Positions 55,780 through 64,000 of a stretch of DNA of 64,000 bases are shown one piece after another (the first letter of the stretch is position 1; every line of letters starts with the position of its first letter). Both the position numbers and the translations under genes were made by a program. The notes under the pieces were generated by a model that had not been told where the DNA came from, made no database searches, and saw only the letters and a list, made by a program, of their open reading frames with translations. The stretch is from Burkholderiaceae bacterium (GTDB lineage: Bacteria; Pseudomonadota; Gammaproteobacteria; Burkholderiales; Burkholderiaceae_C): the NCBI GenBank assembly GCA_024235995.1, contig JACKLI010000001.1, positions 3,100,001-3,164,000 of the forward strand. Direction: 5' to 3'.

Positions 55780-56614
55780 CTCCCTCGCCCGGGAGCGCCG
55801 GCGTCCCGCCGGCAAAGGGGGGTGAGGGACAGCGGGCGTTGGCTTCGTCGCTGCTGTTGTTTGTGTTGTTTGATGCTGGATACTTCCGCTGGCCGGGATG
55901 TGCGCCCGGCAGCGCACTTACTTTCTTTTGCGTCGCCAAAAGAAAGTAAGCAAAGAAAAGGCGACCCCACTGGCCGTGTCCCTTCGCTTCGCTGCGGGCA
56001 ACCTGCGATGCTCGGTCGCGGGGCGGTGCTGCGGAACTCGCTGCGCGCTGGCGCGCTTCGCTCAGACAACCGCAGCAAGTCAGAGCACGAAGCATGGGCA
56101 TGCTGCGCTGCCCATGCCCGCCCCAAGCCCTGCGCTTCTCGGCACGGCCAGAGGGGTGGGCAAACCCAACACGGGCCATCGCTGCGCTCGGCCCCATTCC
56201 AGGCCGAGCGCAGCGATGGCCCGAATGGTTTTCAACCCCCTGTGGCTGCGCCTGCGGCGCAGTGTTTGCGGGGTGGCGCGTGCACCGCAGGATGCACGCG
56301 TTCGTGCTCTGACTCGCGGGGGTTGTTTGAGCGCAGAGAGCGCAGCGAACGCAGCGAGTTCCACCGCGCACCCCGCAAACGCTGTGACGCAGGTTTGCCC
56401 CGGAGCGAAGCGTAGGGGTCGCAGACTTGGGGTCGCCTTTCTTTGGTTCCTTTCTTTGGCGAGACAAAGAAAGGAACTGCGCCGCCGGGCGCACATCCCG
56501 GCCAGCCGAGGCTTGCAGAGCCAAACAACATAGAAAACAGCAGCGACGAAGCCAACGCCCGCTGTCCCTCACCCCCCTTTGCCGGCGGGACGCCGGCGCT
56601 CCCGAGCGAGGGAG
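55780..56614. repeat. 835-bp quasi-palindromic element, copy B
   Basis: The outer ends CTCCCTCGCCCGGGAGC (55780-) and a near-exact inverse ending at 56614 match over roughly 75 bp. Inside, the same ordered blocks as in copy A are present (GGCCGGGATGTGCGCCCGGC, CTTTCTTTTGCGTCGCC, GGAACTCGCTGCGCGC, TCAGAGCACGAA). The centre is a perfect 22-bp inverted repeat (56172-56193 with 56202-56223) around an 8-nt loop. ORFs run in both directions but have no start signals and mirror each other. It lies between gcvP and the GNAT gene. Confidence 0.9.
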
Positions 56615-56675
56615 CAAGACTCGCCTTACAGTCACCCATCCCCCTGCTTCCTTCTCCCTGCCTCAAAACACCGCC

Positions 56676-57167
56676 ATGACCGCTGCCCCCATCACCATCC
56701 GCCGCGCCGACTACCACGCCCCCGCCGACCGGCAGGCGCTCGTCGCGCTGCTGAACGCCTACGCGCTCGACCCCATGGGCGGCGGCGAGCCGCTGGCCGA
56801 TGCGGTGCAGACCACGCTGTGCGACCGCCTGGCGCAGGTGCCGCTGGCCACCAGCTTCATCGCCTGGCAGGGCGACGAGGCGGTGGGCCTCGTCAACTGC
56901 TTCGAAGGCTTTTCCACCTTCAGGGCGCAGCCGCTGCTGAACGTGCACGACCTCATCGTGCGCGCCGGCCAGCGCGGGCGCGGCGTCGGGCAGGCGCTGC
57001 TGGCCGCCGCCCAGGCCCATGCGCGGCAGCAGGGCTGCTGCAAGCTGACGCTGGAGGTGCTGTCCAGCAACGCCCGCGCCCTGCGCAGCTACGAGCAGTT
57101 CGGCTTTGCGCCCTACGTGCTGGACCCGGCGCAAGGGCACGCGCTGATGATGCAGAAGTGGCTTTGA
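56676..57167 (+). CDS. GNAT-family N-acetyltransferase
   Basis: This 163-residue protein starts at ATG 56676. The GNAT fold is shown by NVHDLIVRAGQRGRGVGQALLAAAQAHARQQG (acetyl-CoA-binding motif RGRGVG) and LEVLSSNARALRSYEQFGF. The substrate is unknown. It lies about 60 bp after palindromic element B. Confidence 0.9.
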   Translation: MTAAPITIRRADYHAPADRQALVALLNAYALDPMGGGEPLADAVQTTLCDRLAQVPLATSFIAWQGDEAVGLVNCFEGFSTFRAQPLLNVHDLIVRAGQRGRGVGQALLAAAQAHARQQGCCKLTLEVLSSNARALRSYEQFGFAPYVLDPAQGHALMMQKWL

Positions 57168-57216
57168 CCGAGGTGGCTCCGATGCAAAATGGGCACTTCG
57201 ACCAGGACACCCCGCC

Positions 57217-57657
57217 ATGCCCGAATTCATCGATCCCACGCCCGCCGACCAATGTCTCTTCTGCAAGCTGATTGCCGGCCAGATCCCTTCCGTCCGCGTT
57301 TTTGAGGACGATCTGACCCTGGCCTTCATGGACCTGGGCCAGGTCAACCCCGGCCACGTGCTGGTGGCCAGCAAGCGCCACGCCCGCACCCTGCTCGACC
57401 TGACGCCCGAGGAAGCCGCCGCCGTCATGCAGACCGCGCGCCGCGTGGCGCTGGCCGCACAGGCCGCGTTCCAGCCCGCGGGCATCACGCTGCTGCAGGC
57501 CAACGGCGCGGTGGCCGGCCAGACCGTGGGGCACTTTCACATCCACGTGCTGCCGCGCCACGCGGGCGACGGCGTCGACCTGGCCTGGCCGCGCAAGGAG
57601 CCCGGGCCGGCCGCCCTGCAGCAATACGCCGAGCAACTGAAAGCAGCCCTGACGTGA
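57217..57657 (+). CDS. HIT-family hydrolase
   Basis: This 146-residue protein has the histidine triad GHFHIHVLPR and an N-terminal Cys-x2-Cys (CLFCKLIAG). DDLTLAFMDLGQVNPGHVLV is typical of Hint-type proteins, which hydrolyse nucleotide phosphoramidates or dinucleotides. Its stop overlaps the peptidase GTG start by 4 bp. Confidence 0.93.
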   Translation: MPEFIDPTPADQCLFCKLIAGQIPSVRVFEDDLTLAFMDLGQVNPGHVLVASKRHARTLLDLTPEEAAAVMQTARRVALAAQAAFQPAGITLLQANGAVAGQTVGHFHIHVLPRHAGDGVDLAWPRKEPGPAALQQYAEQLKAALT

Positions 57658-58685
57658 CGACCGAGAACCTGTCCCCCCGCGCCGACGCCATCACCGACGT
57701 GCGCGGCATCCAGGTGGGCCAGCACACCGACCCGCGCCGCCCCACCGGTTGCAGCGTGGTGCTGGCGCAAGGCCCGAACGGGCGCGGCGCGGTGGCCGGC
57801 GTGGACGTGCGCGGCGCCGCGCCCGGCACGCGCGAGACCGATTTGCTCGACCCCGCCAACCTGGTGCAGGAGGTGCACGCCGTGCTGCTCTCGGGCGGCA
57901 GTGCCTGGGGGCTGGACGCCGCCGCCGGCGTGATGCGCTGGCTGGAGGAGCGCGGCATCGGCCTGCCCGTGGGCACGGCGCCCGGCCAGCTGGTGCCCAT
58001 CGTGCCGGCCGCCGTGCTGTTCGACCTGCACGTGGGCGACGCGCGCGTCCGCCCCGGCGCCGAGGCCGGCTATGCCGCCTGCGCAGCCGCCACCAGCGCA
58101 GCGCCCGCTCAAGGCAACGTGGGCGCCGGCGCCGGCGCCACGGTGGGCAAGCTGTTCGGCATGGCCTCGGCCATGAAGGGCGGCATCGGCAGCGCCAGCG
58201 TGCGCGTGGGCCAGGTCACCGTGGGCGCGCTGATCGCCGTCAATGCGCTGGGCGATGTCATCGACCCAGCCACCGGCCGGCCGATGGCCGGCGCCCGCAC
58301 CGACGACGGCCGCGCCCTGCGCCACAGCGTGCGCGCCCTGCTGGCGGGCGAGGCGCCGCAGGCCATCCTGGCCGGCAGCAACACCACCATCGGTGTCATC
58401 GCCACCGACGCGCCGCTGACCAAAGCCCGCGCCAAGCGCCTGGCCGGCGCCGGCCACGACGGGCTGGCGCGCGCCATTGCCCCGGTGCACACCATGAGCG
58501 ACGGCGACACGCTGTTTGCCCTGTCCACCGGCTTGGCTCCCGCCATCGACTTCAACGTGCTGTGCGCCATGGCCAGCGAAGCGGTGGCGCGCGCCTGCGT
58601 GCACGCCGTGCGCGCCGCACGCGGGCTGCACGCAGGCGCGGGGTGGTTACCATCCGCTACTGATTTGGAAGCTGCCCGCACTTGA
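57654..58685 (+). CDS. P1-family (DmpA-like) aminopeptidase
   Basis: This 343-residue protein starts at GTG 57654. Family motifs are ITDVRGIQVGQHTD, AVLLSGGSAWGLDAAAGVM, GNVGAGAGATVGKL and ILAGSNTTIGVIATDAPLTKA. The last is where self-cleavage of P1 peptidases creates the N-terminal Ser/Thr nucleophile of the beta chain. It is expected to act on small peptides or amides. The stop overlaps the next start (TGATG). Confidence 0.9.
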   Translation: MTTENLSPRADAITDVRGIQVGQHTDPRRPTGCSVVLAQGPNGRGAVAGVDVRGAAPGTRETDLLDPANLVQEVHAVLLSGGSAWGLDAAAGVMRWLEERGIGLPVGTAPGQLVPIVPAAVLFDLHVGDARVRPGAEAGYAACAAATSAAPAQGNVGAGAGATVGKLFGMASAMKGGIGSASVRVGQVTVGALIAVNALGDVIDPATGRPMAGARTDDGRALRHSVRALLAGEAPQAILAGSNTTIGVIATDAPLTKARAKRLAGAGHDGLARAIAPVHTMSDGDTLFALSTGLAPAIDFNVLCAMASEAVARACVHAVRAARGLHAGAGWLPSATDLEAART

Positions 58686-60100
58686 TGCATGCCGGCCAGA
58701 TGGCAAAATGGCTTGACAAGCCGTTTCGCCAACCCATGCGCCGCCTCACCCTCATCCTGCTGTCGATCCGCGACCTGCTGGTCAGCGCCGGGCCGGTGCT
58801 GCTGCTGGCCGTGGGCCTGCTGGTGGCGGCCTACTGGTGGCTGGACCCGCAGCCGCCCAAGACCGTGCGCCTGGCCACCGGGCCCGAGGGCAGCGCCTAC
58901 GCCGCCTTTGGCCAGCGCTACGTGCAGGCGCTGGCGCGCGAGGGCATCACCGTGCAGACGATCGCCACCGAGGGTTCGGTGGAAAACCTCAAGCTGCTGC
59001 AGGACGGCGGCGCCGACGTGGCCTTCGTGCGCGGCGGCAGCGGCGCGGCGCCGGTCACCGCCGGCGCCTCGGCCGCCGCCAGCGAGCCCGCCGCGGCGGC
59101 CGACCCCAACGAGTCGCTGCAGTCGCTGGGCGCGCTGTTCTACGAGCCGCTGTGGATCTTCATGCGCCAGGACGGCGGCGCCGCCGCGCCCGGCATGCTG
59201 GCCCAGCTCAAGGGCCTGCGCGTCAGCGTCGATCGGGCCGGCAGCGGCGTGCCGGCGCTGATGCAGCGCCTGCTGGCGGCCAGCGGCCTGGCGGCGGACG
59301 AGGTGCAGCTGCGCGAGCAGGACGCGCGCAGCGCCGCCCAGGCCCTGCTGGCCGGCCAGCTGGACGCCGTGGTGCTGACCAGCGCGCCGCAGTCGCCCGT
59401 GGTGCGCGAACTGCTGCGCACGCCCGGCATCGCCCCGCTGGAGCTGGCGCAGGCCGACGCCTACACGCGGCGCTTTCCGTTCCTGCGCACCGTCACGCTG
59501 CCGCGCGGCGTGGCCGACCTGGCCGCCGACGTGCCGCGGCACGACATCACGCTGCTGGCGGCCACCACCTCGCTGCTGACGCGCGAGCAAACCCACCCCG
59601 CGCTGCGCCAGCTGTTCGCGCAGGCGGCGCAGGGCATCCACAGCCGCGCGGGCTGGTTGAACGGCGCGCGCGAGTTTCCCAACACCCGCACCAGCGAGCT
59701 GCCCGTCAGCCCCGAGGGCGACCGCGCCATCAACGGCACGCCGCCGTTCTGGCAGCGCTGGCTGCCGTTCTGGGCCAGCAACCTGGTGCAGCGCATGTGG
59801 CTGGTCATCGGCGGCGTGATCGTGCTGCTGCTGCCGCTGTCGCGCATCGTGCCGCCGCTGTACACCTACCGCGTGCGCCAGCGCGTGTTCCGCTGGTACG
59901 CGCGGCTGCGCCAGATCGAGATGCGCGCGCAGGACCCGCGCGTGCCCGCCGCCGCGCTGCTGGACGAGCTGGACGAGCTGGACCGCGTGGCGCACCACAT
60001 CGCGGTGCCGCTGGCGCACGCCGACGAGCTGTACGCACTGCGCGACCACATCGCCACGGTGCGCCAGCGCATCCTGGTGCTGCGCAAGGATTCGACATGA
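58685..60100 (+). CDS. TAXI-family TRAP solute-binding protein with membrane anchors
   Basis: This 471-residue protein is taken from ATG 58685 (overlapping the upstream stop); ATG 58700 is possible. One N-terminal helix (AGPVLLLAVGLLVAAYWWL) is followed by a TAXI-type binding domain (VRLATGPEGSAYAAFGQRYVQ, LQDGGADVAFVRGG). A second helix (MWLVIGGVIVLLLPLSRIV) then leads to a cytoplasmic helical tail. No DctQM-type permease is adjacent, so it may act as a sensor or scaffold and not in transport. Confidence 0.85.
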   Translation: MHAGQMAKWLDKPFRQPMRRLTLILLSIRDLLVSAGPVLLLAVGLLVAAYWWLDPQPPKTVRLATGPEGSAYAAFGQRYVQALAREGITVQTIATEGSVENLKLLQDGGADVAFVRGGSGAAPVTAGASAAASEPAAAADPNESLQSLGALFYEPLWIFMRQDGGAAAPGMLAQLKGLRVSVDRAGSGVPALMQRLLAASGLAADEVQLREQDARSAAQALLAGQLDAVVLTSAPQSPVVRELLRTPGIAPLELAQADAYTRRFPFLRTVTLPRGVADLAADVPRHDITLLAATTSLLTREQTHPALRQLFAQAAQGIHSRAGWLNGAREFPNTRTSELPVSPEGDRAINGTPPFWQRWLPFWASNLVQRMWLVIGGVIVLLLPLSRIVPPLYTYRVRQRVFRWYARLRQIEMRAQDPRVPAAALLDELDELDRVAHHIAVPLAHADELYALRDHIATVRQRILVLRKDST

Positions 60101-60167
60101 AAAACGGCTGTCGTCCGCATCGATCAAGCCAAGGCAGCTATTGTTTCAATAGTACGAAGGAGCGTGC

Positions 60168-60773
60168 ATGAACACCGCCCCCGGCCCCGACGGCCAGCTG
60201 CGCTGCCACTGGTGCCTGGCCACGCCGCAGTACCTGGCCTACCACGACGGCGAATGGGGCTTTCCCGTCACCGACGACCGGCGCCTGTTCGAGAAGCTGT
60301 GCCTGGAGGGCTTTCAGGCCGGCCTGAGCTGGCGGACCATCCTGGAAAAGCGCGAGAACTTTCGCCGCGCCTTCGCCGGCTTCGACATCGACGTGCTGGC
60401 CGGCTGGGGCGCGCCCGAGGTCGACCGCCTGCTGCAGGACGCCGGCATCGTGCGCCACCGCGGCAAGATCGAGAGCGTGCTGAACAACGCGCGCCGCGCG
60501 CAGGACCTGGTGCGTGACGAAGGCTCGCTGGCGGCGTGGATCTGGCGCCACGAGCCAGGGGCCGGCGAGCAGGCCGCGCACCAGGGCGTGACGACCTCGC
60601 CCACCTCGATTCAGCTGTCGAAAGCGCTGAAGAAGCGCGGCTTCAGCTTCGTCGGCCCGACCACCGTGCACGCCTTCCTGCAGGCCATGGGCCTGATCAA
60701 CGACCACGCCGAGGGCTGCATGGCGCGCGGCCCCGCCGATGCGGCGCGCCGCGCCCTCCGGCGCCCGGCCTGA
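60168..60773 (+). CDS. tag: DNA-3-methyladenine glycosylase I
   Basis: This 201-residue protein starts at ATG 60168 (GGAG upstream). Signatures are RCHWCLATPQYLAYHDGEWG, FEKLCLEGFQAGLSWRTILEKRENFR and SKALKKRGFSFVGPTTVHAFLQAMG. It excises 3-methyladenine in alkylation repair. The Cys/His residues that bind zinc in Tag proteins are represented by the N-terminal CHWC and the C-terminal HAEGC. Confidence 0.95.
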   Translation: MNTAPGPDGQLRCHWCLATPQYLAYHDGEWGFPVTDDRRLFEKLCLEGFQAGLSWRTILEKRENFRRAFAGFDIDVLAGWGAPEVDRLLQDAGIVRHRGKIESVLNNARRAQDLVRDEGSLAAWIWRHEPGAGEQAAHQGVTTSPTSIQLSKALKKRGFSFVGPTTVHAFLQAMGLINDHAEGCMARGPADAARRALRRPA

Positions 60774-60782
60774 GCGACACCC

Positions 60783-61814
60783 TCAGTACCGCAAGAACAC
60801 CCGCTGCACCGCGTCCGGATCGCTGCCGCGCGTGAGCGCCAGCGCCGCCAGAAGGCGCGCGCGCGGCGGGTTCTGGTCGTCCGCCGCCACCCAGCCCAGC
60901 GCGTCGTCGTCGATGCTGGCGCCGCGCACCACCGGCCCCGCGCCCGTGCGCGAGCAGCGCACCAGCAGCACGCCGCGCGCGCGCAGCTCGGCCAGCGGCG
61001 CCTTCAGGTACTCGGGCACGGTGCCGCCGCCAAAGCCCGCGTGCACGATGGCGCGCGCGCCCAGGGCCGCCCAGCTGTCGTAGATCTCGCGGCGCATGTT
61101 GCCGTGGCTGGCCACCACGCCCACCAGCGGCAGCGCGTCGATGCGCGCAATATCGAACCCGCTGGCCGGGCCGTGCGGACGCTCCACGCGCCGGTACCAG
61201 CGCGGCGCACCCTCCACCACCAGGCCCAGCGCGCCATGCTGCGAGGCAAAGGCGTCCAGCCGCAGGCTGTGCACCTTGGCCACGTCGCGCGCGCTGTGGA
61301 TTTCCTCGTTCATCACCACCAGCACGCCGCGCCCGGCGCTGCCGGGGTGGGCGGCCACGGCCACGGCGTGCAGCAGGTTGGCCGGCCCATCGGCCGCCAG
61401 CGCGGTGCCGGGGCGCATGGCGCCGGTCAGCACGATGGGCTTGGCGCTGGGCACCGTCAGGTGCAAAAAGTACGCCGTCTCCTCCAGGGTGTCGGTGCCG
61501 TGGGTGATGACCACCGCGTCCACGTCGTCCTGCCGGCACAGCGCGGCCACGCGGCGCGCCAGCTGCAGCAGACGCTCGTCGGTGAAGTCGGCCGAGTCGA
61601 TCTGAAAGATCTGCTCGGCCCGCAGCTCGGCCAGCGTGACCAGGCCGGGCACGCCGGCGACCAGGTCCTGCGCCGTCACCACGGCGGAGCGGTAGGCCGC
61701 CGAGCCGGCGCCGACGCCCGCGTCCAGCGCGCCAGCGCCCGCGATGGTGCCGCCCGTGCCCAGCAGCACGACGCGGGGTTGGGAGGTCTTGTGTTGGGGG
61801 TTCATGCCCCGCAT
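60783..61814 (-). CDS. L-asparaginase (type II-like)
   Basis: This 343-residue protein starts at ATG 61814 or ATG 61805. The two active-site threonines are in LLGTGGTIAGAG and VITHGTDTLEETAYFL. TGAMRPGTALAADGPANLLHAV is also conserved. There is no signal peptide, so it is probably cytoplasmic. It hydrolyses asparagine to aspartate and ammonia. Convergent with tag. Confidence 0.93.
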   Translation of the reverse strand: MRGMNPQHKTSQPRVVLLGTGGTIAGAGALDAGVGAGSAAYRSAVVTAQDLVAGVPGLVTLAELRAEQIFQIDSADFTDERLLQLARRVAALCRQDDVDAVVITHGTDTLEETAYFLHLTVPSAKPIVLTGAMRPGTALAADGPANLLHAVAVAAHPGSAGRGVLVVMNEEIHSARDVAKVHSLRLDAFASQHGALGLVVEGAPRWYRRVERPHGPASGFDIARIDALPLVGVVASHGNMRREIYDSWAALGARAIVHAGFGGGTVPEYLKAPLAELRARGVLLVRCSRTGAGPVVRGASIDDDALGWVAADDQNPPRARLLAALALTRGSDPDAVQRVFLRY

Positions 61815-61973
61815 TGTGGCGCAGGCCGGTCGCCCGGCCGGCTCAACCCGATGCTATAAGACAAATAGCTATTTAGGCTTGTTCGACGGGGATCAGGGCC
61901 CGATTGGCCATCCAATCCGGCTGGACAGGACGCGTCCCACCCCCGCCGCAGGGCGGTGGCGCCGTTCGTGCCG

Positions 61974-63041
61974 CTAGGGTCCCGCGCGCTGCAGGCGCCG
62001 CACGGCGGGCACGATCTCGCGGCCGATCAGCGAGCGGGCCTGGCCGCGCGCGGCGCTCTCGGGCGTGCGCCGCGAGGTGACGGCCACCACCAGCTGCAGC
62101 GCGGGCTCGACGTGAATCCACTGCCCGCCGTAGCCGCTGGCCATGACGCTGCCCGCGCCCAGCCACCACAGGTAGCCGTAGGCCGTGGCCAGCGGCGGAC
62201 CGCCCGCGCTGTGCCGCCGCGCCAGCTCCTGCATGTGGCCGCGCGGCACCAGCGCGCGGCCTTGCCACTGGCCCTCGGCCAGCACCAGCTCGCCCAGCCG
62301 CGCCATCGCGGGCGTGGCAAGCGACAGGCCGATGGCGCCCAGCGCGTGGCCCTGCGCGCCGCGCCGCCAGTCGAAGCGCTCGATGCCCAGCGGCTGGAAC
62401 AAGCGCCGGCGCGCATAGTCGGCCAGCGGCTCGCCCACCGCCTGGGCCAGCGCCAGCGCCAGCAGGTTGGCGGCGCCGTTGTCGTAGGCAAAGCGCGCGC
62501 CGGGCTCGGCCACGAAGGGGCGGCGCGCCAGCCAGCGCAGGTCGTCGTCGCGGTCGCGCCGGGCCGTCTCGTCGGGCGGCCAGCCGGCGGTCATGGCGAG
62601 CAGGTGGGCAAAGCGCAGGCGCTGCACGCGCGCGTCGGCGCCCAGGCGCAGCAGGGCCGGCAGGCGCAGCGCCACCAGCTCGTCGGGCCCGCGCACGTGG
62701 CCGTCGGCCATGGCCTGGCCGAACAGCAGGGCCAGCACGCTCTTGGTGACGGACTGCACGTCGTGCAGGCTGTCGGCGCTCAAGCCTGGGCGATAGAACT
62801 CGAAGGACCGATGGGCGCGATGCACCACCAGCGCGCTCTGCACGTCCGGCCATTGCGTCTGGATGCGCCCCTGCAGACCCGTGAAGGCGCGGTGGTGCAT
62901 GGCGGCCAGCGGGACGGGTGCGGGCGGCCAGGTCACCGGGGTGCTGGATGGCGCAGGCGCATCCGGGCTTGCATCGCGCGCCCAGGCAGGCCGGGTCGCG
63001 GCCAGCACGGCCACCCCGAGCGCCGCCCGCCGCCGTGTCAT
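61974..63041 (-). CDS. serine hydrolase (class C beta-lactamase-like)
   Basis: This 355-residue protein starts at ATG 63041. The N-terminal signal-like stretch (RRRAALGVAVLAATRPAWA, possibly Tat type) indicates export. The catalytic SxxK is in VQSVTKSVLALL, the YxN motif in FAYDNGAANLLAL, and a later GGQWIH stretch may stand for the KTG/HxG box. Such proteins are esterases or peptidases more often than true beta-lactamases. Well separated from its neighbours. Confidence 0.85.
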   Translation of the reverse strand: MTRRRAALGVAVLAATRPAWARDASPDAPAPSSTPVTWPPAPVPLAAMHHRAFTGLQGRIQTQWPDVQSALVVHRAHRSFEFYRPGLSADSLHDVQSVTKSVLALLFGQAMADGHVRGPDELVALRLPALLRLGADARVQRLRFAHLLAMTAGWPPDETARRDRDDDLRWLARRPFVAEPGARFAYDNGAANLLALALAQAVGEPLADYARRRLFQPLGIERFDWRRGAQGHALGAIGLSLATPAMARLGELVLAEGQWQGRALVPRGHMQELARRHSAGGPPLATAYGYLWWLGAGSVMASGYGGQWIHVEPALQLVVAVTSRRTPESAARGQARSLIGREIVPAVRRLQRAGP

Positions 63042-63144
63042 GAAGCATGCAGATTTCAAGAAAAAATCACCGCCAGCCCGCATCGAGCATGCGCAATTAG
63101 CTTCTGTTTTGATAGCTATCGGGGTCACGGCGCACCACGGCACA

Positions 63145-63456
63145 TCAAGCGCCATCGTCCTTGCCGGCCGCCATCCAGCGTGCGACTTGCTCTTGCGCAG
63201 CCTGCAGGTCGGCGGGCGTGGCAAAACGCAGCGCCAGCCGTTTTTGCCGCCCCGACGCCCCATGCAGCAGTTCCACCTGGCTCATGGGCAGGCCGAACGT
63301 GCGCGCGGCCCATGCGATCAGCGTCGCGTTGGCCTTGCCATCCACCGGCGGCGCGGCCAGCCGCACGCGCAACGCATCGCCGTAGGCGCCCGCGGCCTCG
63401 GTGCGCTTGGCGCCGGGCGTGGCGTGGATGGCCAGGCGCAGCTCGAAGGCCGTCAC
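63145..63456 (-). CDS. DUF167 (YggU) family protein
   Basis: This 103-residue protein contains the DUF167 core: LAIHATPGAKRTEAAGAYGDALRVRLAAPPVDGKANATLIAWAA, then HGASGRQKRLAL. The family is conserved and its role is unknown. It is close behind the carboxylase gene (8-bp gap), suggesting one transcript. Confidence 0.93.
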   Translation of the reverse strand: MTAFELRLAIHATPGAKRTEAAGAYGDALRVRLAAPPVDGKANATLIAWAARTFGLPMSQVELLHGASGRQKRLALRFATPADLQAAQEQVARWMAAGKDDGA

Positions 63457-63464
63457 GCTGGCTG

Positions 63465-64000
63465 CTATTCAAATTCGACGATCGCCTGGTCGACCGCCAG
63501 GCTGTCGCCCTTTTGCGCCTTGACCTCCTTGACCACGCCGTCGGCGCTGGCGAACAGCACGTTCTCCATCTTCATGGCCTCGATCACGGCCACACGCTCG
63601 CCGGCCTTGACCTCCTGCCCCGCTTGCACGGCCACCTGCACCAGCAGGCCCGGCATGGGCGAGAGCACGTACTTGCTCATGTCCGGCGGCGCCTTGTAGG
63701 GCATCAGCCGGTGCAGCTCGGCCGTGCGCGGGTGCATGACCAGGGCGTCGAGCTGGGTGCCGTTGTGGATGACGCGGATCACCAGCGGGTTGTGCGCGCG
63801 TCCGCGCTCGAGCTGCGCGGTGAAGGGCTGGCCGTTGCACTGGCCCGTCACGCGGGCCTCGCCCAGGGTGTGCTGAAGCGCCAGCTCATACGTGCGCTCG
63901 CCGCCGGCGGCATGCACCGTCACGCGGCTGGCCTCGCCCGGCGCGCCCTCGTCCAGCGTGGTCTCGACGTACTGGTTGTCGCCCGCCTGGCCCAGGGTGC
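63465..64000 (-). CDS. acyl-CoA (propionyl/acetyl) carboxylase alpha subunit, C-terminal part
   Basis: The frame is open through the right edge of the window, so only the last 178 or so codons are seen. The C-terminal biotinyl domain is clear: SPMPGLLVQVAVQAGQEVKAGERVAVIEAMKMENVLFA, with biotin-Lys in EAMKMEN. Upstream of it lies the BT-type linker domain of PccA-like proteins (ELHRLMPYKAPPDMSKYVL). It should be the biotin carboxylase/carrier subunit of a propionyl-CoA carboxylase, but acetyl- or methylcrotonyl-CoA carboxylase cannot be excluded. Confidence 0.9.
   Translation of the reverse strand, partial: TLGQAGDNQYVETTLDEGAPGEASRVTVHAAGGERTYELALQHTLGEARVTGQCNGQPFTAQLERGRAHNPLVIRVIHNGTQLDALVMHPRTAELHRLMPYKAPPDMSKYVLSPMPGLLVQVAVQAGQEVKAGERVAVIEAMKMENVLFASADGVVKEVKAQKGDSLAVDQAIVEFE

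Noticed and set aside
58109..60127. 672-codon minus-strand frame opposite the peptidase and TAXI genes
   Set aside because: Antisense to two coupled genes with clear domains and high-GC third positions.

Overview
The window is a high-GC chromosomal segment that looks like a betaproteobacterium of the Burkholderiales, most likely the family Comamonadaceae. That assignment is an inference. It rests on the style of the housekeeping genes (MuxABC/OpmB-type efflux operon, gcvTHP behind a tandem glycine riboswitch, DctPQM TRAP transporters, a biotin-containing acyl-CoA carboxylase) and on short AGCTAT-type and CCCCCATGGGGG intergenic motifs, which I associate with that family from general knowledge.

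Positions 1 to about 26,700 are an accessory region. It opens with the late end of a prophage: a tail-tip protein, a 3TM holin, a GH24 lysozyme, an XRE regulator and a DUF5131 gene. It is then cut by two identical 2,522-bp IS21-family elements (4913-7434 and 9645-12166). Genes abutting all four IS ends are truncated: a TcmP gene, a serine recombinase, a Fic gene and an unknown gene. None of the ends shows a target duplication, so deletions or IS-mediated rearrangement have shaped this part. Between the copies sit a zinc-finger protein and an AbiEi-type antitoxin whose toxin partner is reduced to a possible remnant. Next comes a minus-strand module (P-loop ATPase, AlpA regulator, several unknown genes) with an intergenic block of long hairpins and iteron-like repeats.

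From 16.8 to 26.6 kb lies a defence operon on the plus strand: a winged-helix regulator, hsdM, hsdS in two reading frames, hsdR, a GHKL-ATPase/PD-(D/E)xK nuclease resembling paraMORC proteins, and an AlbA-type ATPase. hsdS carries a (GCAA)14 tract exactly where the frame breaks and a 12-bp coding repeat between its two recognition domains. It should therefore be phase-variable, and in this assembly it is in the split (OFF) state.

From 26.7 kb onward the genes are core. They include nth, a minus-strand efflux operon (adaptor, two RND pumps, then an ion channel coupled to an outer-membrane factor), uppP, small membrane proteins, a LytS/LytTR two-component pair, an IPTL-CTERM exported protein in a patch with a dead pyrD fragment, a DctPQM transporter, and the glycine cleavage operon. 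The glycine operon is interrupted between gcvT and gcvH by glycan/methyltransferase genes, one of them AT-rich. The window ends with GNAT, HIT, P1 peptidase, TAXI-type protein, tag, asparaginase, serine hydrolase, a DUF167 gene and the 3' end of an acyl-CoA carboxylase alpha subunit.

Two copies of an approximately 0.8-kb quasi-palindromic element occur, at 33548-34354 (between the two RND genes) and 55780-56614 (after gcvP). They produce mirrored spurious ORFs on both strands and are among the strangest features in the window.
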